A stretch of DNA of 38,226 bases from Welwitschia mirabilis (GCA_051453625.1 JBOZIK010000001.1:136937873-136976098), one strand, 5' to 3'. Numbered from the stretch's first letter, positions 11,206-23,239 are shown. Notes: generated from the sequence alone by a model not told the origin. Numbers and translations: made by a program.

Positions 11206-14200
11206 GGAATTAGCATCCTCCTATAAGAAAAAAACCCTAAGAAACATTATCAGTCAATTAATATTGATTTAATTTATTTATAGAAAATAAAGATAAAAAA
11301 TGGTATGGAAAAATTGATTTTAGGATAGCAATGAACTTTCTTCACCTTTGTAGATCAAGTTACTTTTAGAGGCCTCATGATCTCTATAAAAAGAGAGGAA
11401 GATCTAATTCATAATAATAAGAATCACATCATAATATTTTTAAAAAAAAGGGCTAAACTATCATGAACCTTTACAGCCCCTAAATAACCAAGATAAGGCC
11501 TCTAACTTAGAAGAAGTTCAGATTTTAGTATTACATAAATCCAAATAACTCATCTCAGATGATTTTAATCAATGTCTTTATCATTGGGAAAAATCAGGGA
11601 GCAATAACTAGAATTCTAGAGGAGCCTCAATCTTAAGGACTTTTTAGAAAGAAACTCTTTTACAAAGGTCTTTATTACTAGTTGTAAGTACACTTGGTCT
11701 AATAAAAGAGCAGGTAATGATCTGATTATATCCAAGAGTGACAGAATTCTTGCAAGCAAGGATTTATCTAAACTTTCAATTGAAGCCTTGGGTTTGAATA
11801 GGATTACTTCATATCACCATCTTATGAAACTCAGATTGGGGGCAATTTTGCCCCAAAAAATTCCATTTTACATGTAACATTACTGGATTAATCAAATAGA
11901 AACTAAAATGTTGTTGGAAAAAATATAAGCCCAGTATGATGGAACTCAATCCATAACTTTTCTATATAGGGGCCTTAATACCTTAAAAGCTCACATAAGA
12001 GATTAGAGAAGAAAACATAAAGAGAGGTTTAAGTTAAAAGTAGAGCTTAAGGAAGAAATTAAAGAAATTCAGACTAATAAAGAGGAGGGAGAAGACTAGG
12101 ATATTCTATGGAACAGAGAATATAAGTGCCTAATCGAACTCTAAAAAATCAATGCTGATGAAAAGAATTAATATAGAGAATGCTCAAGGATCAAATGGCT
12201 AAAAGAGGATGATAAACATACTAGGTTTTTCTTCCAGCAAGCCAACTAGTATAGATTAGATAATAAGATTATAAGGTTATCCATCAGAGGTCAAATAATA
12301 AAAAAAGAAGAGGACATAGCCAAGGTCTCATGAGAATCTAAGAATGGGAAGATATCACCCCCGACCTTATTCTAAAAAATAAGAAAATTTCAAATGAAGA
12401 CAATTCTATTTTAACTAAACCCTTAAGTAGAGGAAGATCTTGGCTATTGTAAGATCTATAAATAATAATAGAGAACCCGATCCTAATGGATGGCTCATTG
12501 AAATTTTTAAATCCCGTTTCTTCATATTAGAGGATAACCTTTAAGATGTGATGTAGGAAGTTTTTTATAACAAGTAAATCCCTAGGGAAATTAATAGAAC
12601 TAAAATGGCCCTTATCCCTAAGAAAAGGGATGCCAGCAAACCAGAGGATTTCAAACCTTTAGATGTTTGTAATATTCTTTATAGAATTTTTATAAAAATC
12701 ATGATTGTCAATATCATCTCACTGCTTCCTAATGTGATTTCAGAGAATAATGTTGGCTTCATCCTATTTAGGTATATCCAAGACCAAATCCTCTTAACTC
12801 ATGAGATCATCATTCTATCCAAAAACATAAATTTCTTCTCCTTATTGCTAAGTTGGATATCGTTAAAAGTCACAATTTGGTTAGTTGATAAGTATTAGGA
12901 TGTATTCTTAGAAAAACTACTTTTTCTTAAGATATCATTAATCTTTGACTAGACATATAGGCCTCAATCAAATCCTGTGTAGAAATTAATAATTATAGAT
13001 CAAATTTCTTTTCAGTAGGTAGAGGTCTAAGAGGATTCTCTATCTCCATACCTTTTTTTCTTTGTGATAAATGTTTTACAAGTTTTTTAAAGAAGAAATG
13101 GAGTTACAGGAATTAAAATTAAAGGTCAAACCTTTATCAATAATTCCTATGCAGATAACAACATCATTATGACCAGGGATTAATGTTAGTAAGCAAATCT
13201 ATCAAAAAGCGTATGAACCTTTTTGCAATAGCTACAAGTCTTTACACTAATTGGAACAAGTCAAGAATCCATACTTTGGGTAGAAAATGTATTTGAAGGG
13301 GAGAAATTATCTGAATCCTAAGTGCAAAAGAAGGATACCTTTAGGATATTTACTTGGAAATTCCCTTTTAAAATTGCTATCAGACTCTCACTTGGGATTA
13401 CACCCTTAAGTCCATTCAAAGTTGATGCAACTCTTAGAAGATTTACTTTCTTTCATTTAAAGTAAAGATCATCCTTACAAACTCTTGTTTAATCTCTTCT
13501 TTCTATTACATAGCTTTCATTATCACCCCCCTGAGAAATATCATTCAAAAAATAAATAGGATCTTAAAGAAGTTCATATGCTTAAGAGTAAAAGATCATC
13601 ATAAATTCCTCTCTATAAATGGAAGAGTATTTCCCATCCAAGAGAATCAAGGGGTTGGGGGATTCAGAAACCACAGGACTACATCCTTACTAAATCTCAT
13701 AGGATTTTAAAAAGACTACATGAAGGAGGACAACCTTGGTTTGACTTGATAAATTACAAATACAGAAATTGGAGCACTAATCATGGGGAGTCATACTTAA
13801 GAAAATACCTCAGTAAAGCTCGACAATAAATTTTAGATTTAACAATTCATTAGTCTAATTCAACCAAGAATATTCTCTTAAATAAATATGGAAAATATGA
13901 CTCATATTAGAAATATTGAAAGGGAAAAATTCTGAAAAACAATAAAAGTCTTTTATTGGTTAAAGGATCATCATAGAGTATTAACCAGAGACCAATTACT
14001 CAAGAGAGGATTTCAAGTAGACACAAACTATCCCATCTGTCAGTTAAGTCCTAAAATAGTATAACATTTATTTATATCATTATACTTGGACCAAATAATT
14101 AATTACCATTATGAAGAAGTACTATTGGACCTGCAGTGCCTCTATTACCCAATTAATAGATGGGATCTATTTGACATTTTGGCAAATTTAGAGAATCAGA

Positions 14201-14445
14201 AATGATCTAATTTTTAATAATGCTCATTTATCTTTTCCTGTAAATATAGCAAGGAGGATCAAATGCTACCATTTCCAAATCCAACTCATGATGGAAGCCA
14301 CACCTATCATCGAGCTTTTTGACCCAAGCCTCTTTGAAGGTTACCCTGCCCTGTGGGAAAAAGTGTAGGCTATGGGATGGAAATCCTTTTTGCACAAGAT
14401 TAAAAAAGACTAGGGGCTAATATCACCTCCTTTTATAGATGATGA
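11183..14445 (+). pseudogene. LINE-B ORF2 remnant: endonuclease, RT, zf-RVT
   Basis: Begins with the endonuclease N-terminus (NYFTWNCKEL, from 11183). The YTWSNKR and SDRILAS blocks are at about 11690-11760. The catalytic SDH site reads S-Y-H at 11809-11817, so its Asp is gone. RT blocks follow: ALIPKKRDASKPEDF from about 12607, then the motif A region with Asp at 12856-12858 but KSHN where KAYD is expected. The catalytic YADD reads YADN at 13148-13159. zf-RVT is at about 13980-14080 (TRDQLLKRGF, then NYPICQLSP). A tail of the RIRNDLIFNN type lies near 14190-14230. Frameshifts occur after 12900 and elsewhere. Both enzymatic centres are mutated, so this copy cannot move itself. Confidence 0.87.
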
Positions 14446-15165
14446 AGAGGTAGGCGTACAACTTTTAGAAGAATTCCTATAGAGATAACTAAAGATTCCC
14501 TCTCTAGGCTATTTGAGATCCTTATAAAAAGAGAATATATTCTATTTGAAAGCCATGGATAATGTGAATTACTTCACTTCTTCCTCGATAGGGTATCTAA
14601 ATTTTCAATTGGATACATTAGTAGAAAGGCGCTACTACCCCCATGGGGATTAGTCACAGAGCTAGTTAACCGCTATTTCATTTAGTCTGGAAATTACTTT
14701 AAACTGTCAGGTATTCATTTTGCTTTTCTCAAAGCCCTTGACCTAGGGCATCAGGTGAATTTACTATTATTCCTTATCCAAGATCTTTAAAAGAAAGATT
14801 TCTCAAGGCATTTAGGTCTAGTTTTGGCTTTGTGAAGAGTATCCTAAGAAATTAGAGCAAGAGAGGTCCCTCCCCCTCCTCCCTGATGACATCCACATCA
14901 AACTTCCCCAATGAGAGCCTCCAAAAGAAGAGCCACTATAGAATGAACCCCTAACCTGTGGAAACTACTACATATGGCATCCCTAATTAGAGGGGGAAAC
15001 TTTTCTCCTAGGTCATTTAGAGGAGACATTTTTATCCCCATCCTAATAAGAGACAGCTCAGGAGCCTTCCCACGAGATAATTCAAGAGTCAGTTTAGAAA
15101 CATTCATTTCCTTACTTCCAAGAGTGAGGTAGGCATGACTAGACCTCTCTTTAGCCAGTAATGAG
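14446..15165 (+). pseudogene. unassigned protein-like frame downstream of LINE-B ORF2
   Basis: Codons 14446-14790 form 114 codons with only two internal stops (a TAA and a TAG, at Gln/Trp-like positions). The composition is protein-like: SLSRLFEILIKREYILFE, later KALLPPWGLVTELVNRYF and KLSGIHFAFLKALDLGH. At about 14754 coding seems to continue in another frame (GEFTIIPYPRSLKERFLKAF) into a Ser/Pro-rich tail (SKRGPSPSSLMTSTSNF) to about 15165. I recognise no family; it is not RNase H. It may be the C-terminus of ORF2, a third LINE ORF, or a captured host segment. Confidence 0.45.
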
Positions 15166-15842
15166 CCTCAGACCTACCCATAACTCTACCTCAGAATCTT
15201 CTTTAGTGGAAATTCATCCTCAACCATAAGAGGACATTGATATGAGTGCTACTCGAGGGGAAGTTATGCTAGCAACAATTCAAGAATTGAAGAGATGGCC
15301 CTATATCACATTAGAACTCTTTCCCTAAGTTCTCCTTAAGTCATCAAGTCCAACTATAGGAAAAACGCCCTTAGACTATATCCAGATAAAAATCCAGGAG
15401 GTGTAGAAGAATCCAAGAAGGTAAATCAATCTTTTGAATTACTCTCTGATGATATGGATTATTTATTTCTCAAACACAATTATGGTAACCTGTTTCTGTT
15501 CTATTGAGGACTTTAGTACTTCTCCTCTAGGTCTTTTCCTCTTCAAACTTAAGTTTTTTTTTAACTTCTGGTAGCTTGGGGCATTTTCTCCCCCAGTCAG
15601 TTAGCAGTTTTATGCTTTTACTCTTCTCTGCGTTTACTCTTCAAATAAGCAGTTCCCATGTTGTCTATTTCATTAAGCCCAGTTTCACCCCTATTTTTGT
15701 TCCATTTCACAGTCCTCTCCAGAATAATCAATGGAATACCTTTTCTTTGTTTCTGAATAGTCTAATTGTCCTGTCAATCCTTAGCATTATCGCCTTTTAA
15801 TGTGCATTTTCTAGTCTAATATATATATAATTTTTTTTTAAA
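15166..15842 (+). other. LINE-B 3' untranslated region
   Basis: Increasingly T-rich DNA without a convincing frame. It ends in a TA repeat and T/A run at about 15818-15842, consistent with the 3' terminus of a plant LINE. No target-site duplication was recognised. Confidence 0.5.
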
Positions 15843-18064
15843 TAAACTTGAAACTCAGCGAAAACATCCTTTAAACTCATGTATCATCTCAAAAGGTCCA
15901 GTATAGTGTACAAATTATTAAATCATAGGAATTGTTTAAATGTAATCTCAAAATTATAGGAGTCTCTATTACCTACAGCAAGAAACATTAGGATCACCAT
16001 TATAAGCCGTATTAGATCATTAATAGGATCCACATCATGTAATCAAGCTCATCAACAAGATCTTATGTAAGCATAGGATAACCCACATAATGATATTAAG
16101 GAATCTCAAACTCTTCGTGATCACATTTTTGCATTCTTTCCTAAATCCATCATTATAGGCTTTAAGCATGATCTTCAAAAGATCATCTAAAAAGTATCAA
16201 AATACTTACAATTTGACTATTTTATTAAGCTTGAAGATGTAATAAAATAATTTTAAGTGAAACACAAAATATCAAAATTAAGATAAATTTACCCATTTTT
16301 AACAAAAAGCCAGGCATCATTACTATCAAATATCCAAACCTCACATCTAATAAATAACTAAGACATCGAAGCTAACACCTAACACACCTTGAATACATGA
16401 GTAGAACCACAAGTTAACCTACACATTATAAGACTCAAACCCAAATATTTTATATAAATTTTTGGTATTTTACAATGAAAAATAACAAATATAATGTGTA
16501 CCAAAAATTTTACAATGTCTTATTTTTTATCTCATAATGAAAGAAACTAAGGGAGAAAAAAGGTAAAGACTTGATTGACAATAATTTTTTAATGAATTAT
16601 GAGAAAAAAAACTAAAAATTAAAGATCCTTTATAGAAATAATAGAGATTTTTAAGATAAACTAAAATAGTTTAGTAAAATTTGCAAGATATAAATACATG
16701 TGATTAAAAAAAGTTTAAATTGTAATTTGCAATAAGAAAAGAAAATAAATTTAATTTCAAATTTATCTAGGAAGAAACATCTAGCTTAACAAACATAGGA
16801 GGGAAAGTGCTAGGATTAAAAATTTTTCCTAGATCAAAGTATAATTTAATAATTTCATCTTCAAGAATTTTAAAATTTTACATGTCTATCTAAAACAAGT
16901 CAAAAAGAAAAAGGAAATTTTAAAATATATGACATTCAAAATGGGAAATGCAATAGACAAAGAGGGCAAAAAAGTAAAAAAGGAAAACAAGAAGGAAAAA
17001 AAATATAAAAACTCAATTCACTAGAGGAATTTTGAATTTTAAATAGCATACAAGTGAAAAATAAGTAAAATTTCAAACAAGTAGCATTATAAAAGATAAG
17101 ATTTCATTAATACAAGTTTTACGCATATTTAAAGTAGAGTGACATGTTATAGAATTCTAGTTGAAAGAGGAAAGATTCATTCTTGTTTTAATTTTCTATT
17201 CATATGTGGATTCTTATACAATACCATAGAATAAATAGAGAAAATGATATGAATGCTACAAATTAAATTAAACAAGGTATATTAAACTAGTAAAATTAAA
17301 CATTTTTTTATTTTTTTAAAATTAAACAAATATTTTCTATTTTACTTTTCATGAATATGCATCTATAAGGAATTTGTCACATGTTATAAAACCTATTGTT
17401 AAGGGGTGGCATTGGGAAACTTATTAAGTATTTGTCACATACATTCACTCATGAAGGAATTGATGAGACTACTTATTGGCATAAGCCAAAGATCAAAAAA
17501 GGTTAAATAAACAAAGAAATCATCAACTTTAGTAAATTAAATTTAATTATATTAATGATTTATCTTACCCATAGAATTCTATTTCCCCCTTTTATGGTTA
17601 GGGACTACTCTTCTTCATCCTCTATTTCCTAGAGGAAAGGCTAAGATGGATAAAGAGGTAACATTTTTCTCATTTACTAGGAAGTGTATGCATGGTGTAG
17701 ATGAAATATTCCTCTTAGTTATCCACCTAAAAAAAGCAAAGAAATAAAGAATAATACTCATTAAAAATAAAGCAAGGGAAATCTAAAAATCTAGAATAGA
17801 AATCATAACCTTTAAGAAATCCATTTTTTGAAGAACAAGTAGGATCAATTTCATTGGCCTTTTTACTTAATCCATGAATTAACCTTGGGGATGGATGAGG
17901 GCTAACTTAGAGGGATCCATCACTAAACCCTTAGAAAGTAAAGATTATTTGATGTTTGAAAAATGGCTATAGCCTTTAAAGGATAACTAAAGATAAATTA
18001 GCACTCCTCCACACATTGAAATATTAGAACTGGAGTTGGATTTTACTTGCTTTAATTTTCTTAC
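15843..18064. other. AT-rich DNA, no gene seen
   Basis: No recognisable protein domain, RNA gene or LTR end. It is very A-rich on the plus strand between 16450 and 17350. A weak minus-strand resemblance to a gypsy RT leader near 15855-15900 is too short to call. Confidence 0.6.
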
Positions 18065-18226
18065 AATTTTAGCAAATATGCTTTCATTCCTATTAAGGAA
18101 AAACTTCTTTTTCACATGTGAAGGTAATTAGATAAATGACATCCTAAAATTTTAGCAAAAATGCATCTATTCCTACTAAGAAAAACTTTTTTATCACATG
18201 TGAAGGTAATTAGATAAATGGCATAT
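18065..18226. repeat. 83-bp tandem duplication
   Basis: Two copies in direct tandem start at 18065 and 18148 with AATTTTAGCAAA. Both contain CACATGTGAAGGTAATTAGA near their ends. The copies differ at several positions by eye, so the duplication is not recent. Confidence 0.9.
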
Positions 18227-18940
18227 TTGGGCTCATTAGTTGAATTAGAATGGACGAAGCCTTTGCAAGCAATCAAAAGTCCAAGAGTAACATAATAGGA
18301 AATTGATATGACCCTTAAAGGAACTCCATAATAGGATCCTTAATGGATTTTATCATTAATGAAATTGTTCAAGGTTGAATTATAAAAGTTGAGTTTTTTG
18401 AGTTGAAAAGATGAGAATTCTCTTAGCTTCAAGGGATCTAATAAAAGATCTAGAGCATTAATTATTATAGGGAAAGTTATTATAATTCTTTTGAGTTCTT
18501 AATGAAATTATGCATGATGGATAGATCATAAGTATTATGGATATGATCCAAAATCATATAAATCTAAGGTGCCTAAAGTTGCAATGGGGAAGGAAGAATG
18601 AACTAGAAATATGAGAATAAAAAAGCCCTATAAAATTTGGTTGGATCATAATGTTATAAATATCCTTAAATTATATATTATAGGTAGACTACTTAATATT
18701 GTAAAAGCATTTTGAGGAGTTATATCTTCTAAAAAGTAAGGAACATAAAGAAGTGAGTCAAAACCTAAGCAAATAAAAAAATAATAAAACCTTTTAAAAA
18801 GAAAAAGGAAGGGTAAAACTAATGTAAACAAAGGGCTCAAAAGAAATAAAGAAAGAAAAAAACAAGATATAATTCTAAATGCAAAAAATACCCTACTAAA
18901 ACTATATTTATAATAGGAAAAATGAATTTATATAAACATG
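18227..18940. other. AT-rich DNA, no gene seen
   Basis: No domain or structured repeat recognised. Short open frames on the minus strand are hydrophobic by base composition (T-rich codons) and are not supported. Confidence 0.6.
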
Positions 18941-19060
18941 ACACTTAGAATGATGCTAATGTAACATCTAAAATGACATTGATGTAACACTTGAAGTGAC
19001 ACTAATACAACACTTAGTAGTTACACTAATCTATTACCCAAAGTAACTTTGATGTGATAA
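18941..19060. repeat. 23-bp minisatellite, about five units
   Basis: Units start at 18941, 18964, 18987 and 19010, with a fifth degraded copy after about 19036. The unit resembles ACACTTAGAATGACACTAAT plus three bases. It directly precedes the 51-bp satellite. Confidence 0.8.
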
Positions 19061-19065
19061 GTAGC

Positions 19066-20497
19066 TTGTCCAGAAATCAATATAGAATTTCAAGATTCTA
19101 TTTTAGATGGAGGAATTCATTTAGATATTAGTATAAAATAGTAGAATCTATTTCAAAGAAATGGTTCATCTAGAAATTTGTATAGGGCATTAGAGTTTAA
19201 TTCCAAACTCAGAAACTCATCTAAAATCGATATAAAGTGTTAGGGTTCTATTCTAGAGTAAGTTGTTCATCAAAAAATCTATATAGGGAATAAAACTATG
19301 TTCCAAATCCATTAGTTCATCTAGAAATCAATATGAAACATCATAATTAAATCCTAGAGTAAGCAATTCATCTCAAAACTAGTATAGGATGTTAGTGTTC
19401 TATTCTAAAGTATTTAATTCATCTAGAAATTTGTGTAAAGTGTTAAGGTTATTTTTTTAGAGCAATCACTTCATCTAGAAATCATTTTAGGGCATCAAGA
19501 TATAGTTTCAAAAGAGTCAAATTATCCAAGAGTCATTGTAGAATATTGAGCTTTTATCTAAGATTGATTTGAACATTAATAATTCAGTATAACATGTTAG
19601 GGTTCTATCTAAGACTACTGTAGATTCCATGAAGTTACTAGAGGACATCACGATTTTGTTTAGCACTAAAATAGATCCTATGAAATCACTATAGATAATG
19701 AGGATTCCATCTGGAACTGATATAGGTTCTAAGTAATTGTTATGAAGTATCTATTTTTTATCTAAAACTAAATTATGCCCTATAAATTCATTAGGGGGCC
19801 ATAATGCTCTATCTAAGACTAATATAGAGAAGTTACCATAAATTAACTAGGTTCTTTATAGTACCAAACTAGATCTTGTGAAGTAACAATAGCATTTAAA
19901 ACTACATTAAACCCTATGAATGCACTATAAAATACTAAGCTATTATGTAGAATTAATCTAGGTTTTATTTAATCATCATAGGGCATTATGGTTCTATATG
20001 AAAGAAATCTGAACTTCATGAAATCATTACAGGGTATCAAGGTTCTAACTAATCACTATAGGTGTCAAAGATCTATCGAGCACTAAACAAAATCACATGA
20101 AATCGCTATAGGATGTCAAGATTCTATTAAGAAATAATCTAAACCTTGTATAATTACTATAGGACCCTTTCCATCTTTGACTAAACTAAAATATATGGAG
20201 TTACTATAGGATATCAAAGTTTTGTTTAGACTTAATCTAAACCTTATGGAATTACTATAGGGCATTCATGTATAGGATAAATCTAGAAATAATAAAGTTA
20301 CTATAGGATGTTAATGTTTTGTTTAAGACTAAACTAGACCTTGTGAAGTACTCTAGGTTGTTAAGTTCTTTTTAGAACTAATTTAATCCTTATAAAATCA
20401 CTATAGGGCATGATATTTCTATCTAAGGCTAATCTAGACCTTGCAAAGTTGTCATTGCTAAGGTTTTGTTTAAGACTGAGTATGACTCTAAGGAAGA
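19066..20497. repeat. degenerate satellite of about 51 bp, about 29 units, two subfamilies
   Basis: Recurrent landmarks start at 19066, 19116, 19165, 19216, 19266, 19316, 19367, 19418, 19470, 19521, 19583, 19634, 19686, 19737, 19787, 19832, 19883, 19922, 19973, 20024, 20053, 20103, 20154, 20201, 20252, 20298, 20348, 20398 and 20450. Spacing is mostly 49-52 bases. The left third carries units headed TTCATCTAGAAATC. From about 19583 units are headed TCACTATAGGGCATCAAG and contain AAACTAGACCTT. Both share TATAGGGCAT followed by GGTTCTAT. No continuous reading frame runs through, because 51-base spacing is not kept exactly. Confidence 0.9.
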
Positions 20498-20961
20498 TCT
20501 CATTTGCTACTCAAAACTCATTTTGATATAAAATTTGTATTTCAATAGGATATAAAGGGACTAGAACATGCATCTTTGGTTGCTTAATCATCTATAGAGA
20601 GCTTAATAACCCATAAATAATCTTATAATTAAAGATGATTTGATCAACTAATAAAATCTAGTAAAAAATGATTAAATAGTTTCCAATGATTAAATAGTTG
20701 TTCAATTGTTAAGATATTGATATAAACTCTATAAAGAGAAGAATATAGAGACTTAGACAAAGATGAAACCTCAACAACATGCATATTTACATGACATGAA
20801 AAAAAAGGTGAACAACTACATGAATGCTCTGAAGTAAAAAATTAGGGAATTTCATCATAAGAACCAAGATAATTACATTAATGTTAAGGCCTTTAAATAG
20901 TAAGAAAATGAGAATTTAGACCCTATCCTATGGGTTTTATAAGAAAGAACATGGAAGTAAC
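20498..20961. other. AT-rich spacer before copia-1, no gene seen
   Basis: No domain or repeat recognised. TGATTAAATAGTT occurs twice within 20660-20705. Confidence 0.55.
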
Positions 20962-21622
20962 TAAAAGATCTACAAATCCTAGAGGATGGGTGAATAGGTT
21001 TTTTACAAACATATTACTCTTAAACTTTGTTTAAAAGAATATAACAATATATTTAAATATGAATGAAAAAGATATCAGAAGGAAATTAACGAGAAACAAC
21101 AAAATATAATAACTAAAATAAAAAACTAAAAAATATGCACTAGACAAAATGATTTATAGTGGTTCAGGAAAATGCCCCTACTCCACTCTTGGTTGTTAGT
21201 TTTAATCCTAAGCTGATTCAGATCTTTGTTGCTTTCTTTCCAAGTTTATAGGTTAACTTGTAACCTTGCAAATAGACTTTTCAATGATTACACTCAACCT
21301 TTACAGAGCAAAGCTTTTGGTAATGGTAGTGTTCCTTAGTGCACTAGCTTCACCTGATCTAAAGTACAACAATGATGGAATGCACTACTTGGAAATTAGT
21401 TCATAAGTACAAGCTACAGTGTAGTAGATTACTTTAACCAAAGGATATCAATAGTACAAATGTGTTTTTCTTGGAGAAAATTGATGGTCCCAAAGGTTCT
21501 TATTCATTTCTTTATATAGAAGATAGGTTTAATACATTGAAAAGTGAATCTGACACACCAATGACTAGAAATGGAAGGAGTAATATCTAGAAAATTATTC
21601 TAAAAATTTCTACTTCTGCTCT

Positions 21623-22480
21623 NNNNNNNNNNNNNNNNNNNNNNNNNNNNNNNNNNNNNNNNNNNNNNNNNNNNNNNNNNNNNNNNNNNNNNNNNNNNNN
21701 NNNNNNNNNNNNNNNNNNNNNNNNNNNNNNNNNNNNNNNNNNNNNNNNNNNNNNNNNNNNNNNNNNNNNNNNNNNNNNNNNNNNNNNNNNNNNNNNNNNN
21801 NNNNNNNNNNNNNNNNNNNNNNNNNNNNNNNNNNNNNNNNNNNNNNNNNNNNNNNNNNNNNNNNNNNNNNNNNNNNNNNNNNNNNNNNNNNNNNNNNNNN
21901 NNNNNNNNNNNNNNNNNNNNNNNNNNNNNNNNNNNNNNNNNNNNNNNNNNNNNNNNNNNNNNNNNNNNNNNNNNNNNNNNNNNNNNNNNNNNNNNNNNNN
22001 NNNNNNNNNNNNNNNNNNNNNNNNNNNNNNNNNNNNNNNNNNNNNNNNNNNNNNNNNNNNNNNNNNNNNNNNNNNNNNNNNNNNNNNNNNNNNNNNNNNN
22101 NNNNNNNNNNNNNNNNNNNNNNNNNNNNNNNNNNNNNNNNNNNNNNNNNNNNNNNNNNNNNNNNNNNNNNNNNNNNNNNNNNNNNNNNNNNNNNNNNNNN
22201 NNNNNNNNNNNNNNNNNNNNNNNNNNNNNNNNNNNNNNNNNNNNNNNNNNNNNNNNNNNNNNNNNNNNNNNNNNNNNNNNNNNNNNNNNNNNNNNNNNNN
22301 NNNNNNNNNNNNNNNNNNNNNNNNNNNNNNNNNNNNNNNNNNNNNNNNNNNNNNNNNNNNNNNNNNNNNNNNNNNNNNNNNNNNNNNNNNNNNNNNNNNN
22401 NNNNNNNNNNNNNNNNNNNNNNNNNNNNNNNNNNNNNNNNNNNNNNNNNNNNNNNNNNNNNNNNNNNNNNNNNNNNNNNN
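21623..22480. other. sequence gap (858 N)
   Basis: Unsequenced bases inside the copia-1 left LTR; any frames across them are artefacts. Confidence 1.
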
Positions 22481-22529
22481 CATCACTTAATTTGGTCAAC
22501 TCCTCTTTCTTCTAGTCAATCCGATTGAC

Positions 22530-22675
22530 TTACATCTCACAATTCAATTGATCCCATCTGATATTTGATTAACTACCTTTGCTTAGGTCTAGTCGATGCC
22601 TCATGGGATCTGATCAACTGCCTTTGTCTAGCTCTGGTTGATTCCTTCTTGAATCTGATTTACCCCTTTTGAAAA
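22530..22675. repeat. tandem repeat of about 45 bp inside the copia-1 LTR
   Basis: Three imperfect units contain (A/T)TCTGAT(A/C) followed by an AACT(A/G)CCTTTG core, then GGT(C/T)(G/T)A(T). They lie in the U3 part of the LTR, where copia promoters often carry repeated elements. Function is not shown. Confidence 0.5.
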
Positions 22676-22823
22676 TTGATGGTTTTTAGACAAGAATGAG
22701 ATCTTAAAAAAATTATTGTTTTACTTCTGACCTGCAAAACCTTATAGACCTGAAATGTTTACAACATATTTAAACTATACAATATATGTTAGTTTGATAT
22801 CATTTTAATAACATAACTCAACA

Positions 22824-22835
22824 ATCTACCCCTTT
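22824..22835 (-). other. copia-1 polypurine tract
   Basis: On the minus strand the sequence reads AAAGGGGTAGAT followed at once by the LTR start TGTTGAG. This is the position and composition of the plus-strand primer of an LTR retrotransposon. The single T may be a mutation. Confidence 0.8.
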
Positions 22836-23239
22836 GATATTGATGGCAAACTATAAATGATTAGAAATACAAAATACCACCAATTTAATGGGAGGCTTTG
22901 AAAACTCCCCCTATTGATATGCCATATGATATATGAGATTTCTATAATCAAAGAATGTGTAGTATCATATCATTAAAATATATTATCAAACACAATCATT
23001 TTGTAAGTACTATACAAATTTTTATAGCATTTAATAAAATACTAAGTGGAGAAATAAAAAACCATGAAAGTGTCATTTTATAAAAGATTTATAATTAAAT
23101 ATATATAGTGTAAGAGTAGTTTTTTAAACATCAAACATAAAGTAGCTTTAATAACAAGCAATAGTAATAACACTACTATATTTTTCTCTACCTTTTGACA
23201 TCAATGACAAAGGAGAGAAATACATAAGAAAAAAAAAAT

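Larger units (their letters stand above)
9354..15842 (+). mobile_element. LINE-B, long degenerate L1-type non-LTR retrotransposon
   Basis: The order is ORF1 (DUF4283-like, three CCHC-like knuckles), ORF2 (endonuclease, RT, zf-RVT), a further unassigned frame, then a T-rich 3' UTR ending in T/A runs at about 15820-15842. A 904-base gap of unknown sequence interrupts ORF1. ORF2 coding begins inside the last codons of ORF1 (11183 versus a stop at 11203-11205), the usual tight LINE ORF spacing. Both the endonuclease and RT active sites are damaged. The full 5' end and target duplications were not found. Confidence 0.87.
20962..22823 (-). repeat. copia-1 3' LTR (left copy)
   Basis: The left edge aligns with the right LTR from AAAGATCTACAAA onward; the expected TG terminus reads TA here. 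The right edge ends ...CTCAACA at 22823, i.e. on the minus strand the LTR starts TGTTGAG immediately after the polypurine tract. The total of 1862 bases includes an 858-base gap. Homology with the right copy covers about 20966-21575. Confidence 0.85.

Noticed and set aside
15576-15800. 74-codon hydrophobic plus-strand frame at the LINE-B 3' end
   Set aside because: T-rich 3' UTR yields Phe/Leu/Ser-rich frames by composition, and no motif supports it.
15855-15905. Minus-strand resemblance to the start of a Ty3/gypsy RT (SLKDVFAEF)
   Set aside because: Only about ten residues, with stops before it and nothing recognisable on either side. Too short to call.
19066-20497. The satellite as a CRISPR-like array
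   Set aside because: Plant nuclear context, contiguous units without unique spacers, degenerate copies and no cas genes. It is an ordinary tandem repeat.
21587-22499. Two 299-codon minus-strand open frames
   Set aside because: They are almost entirely N from the gap inside the copia-1 LTR.
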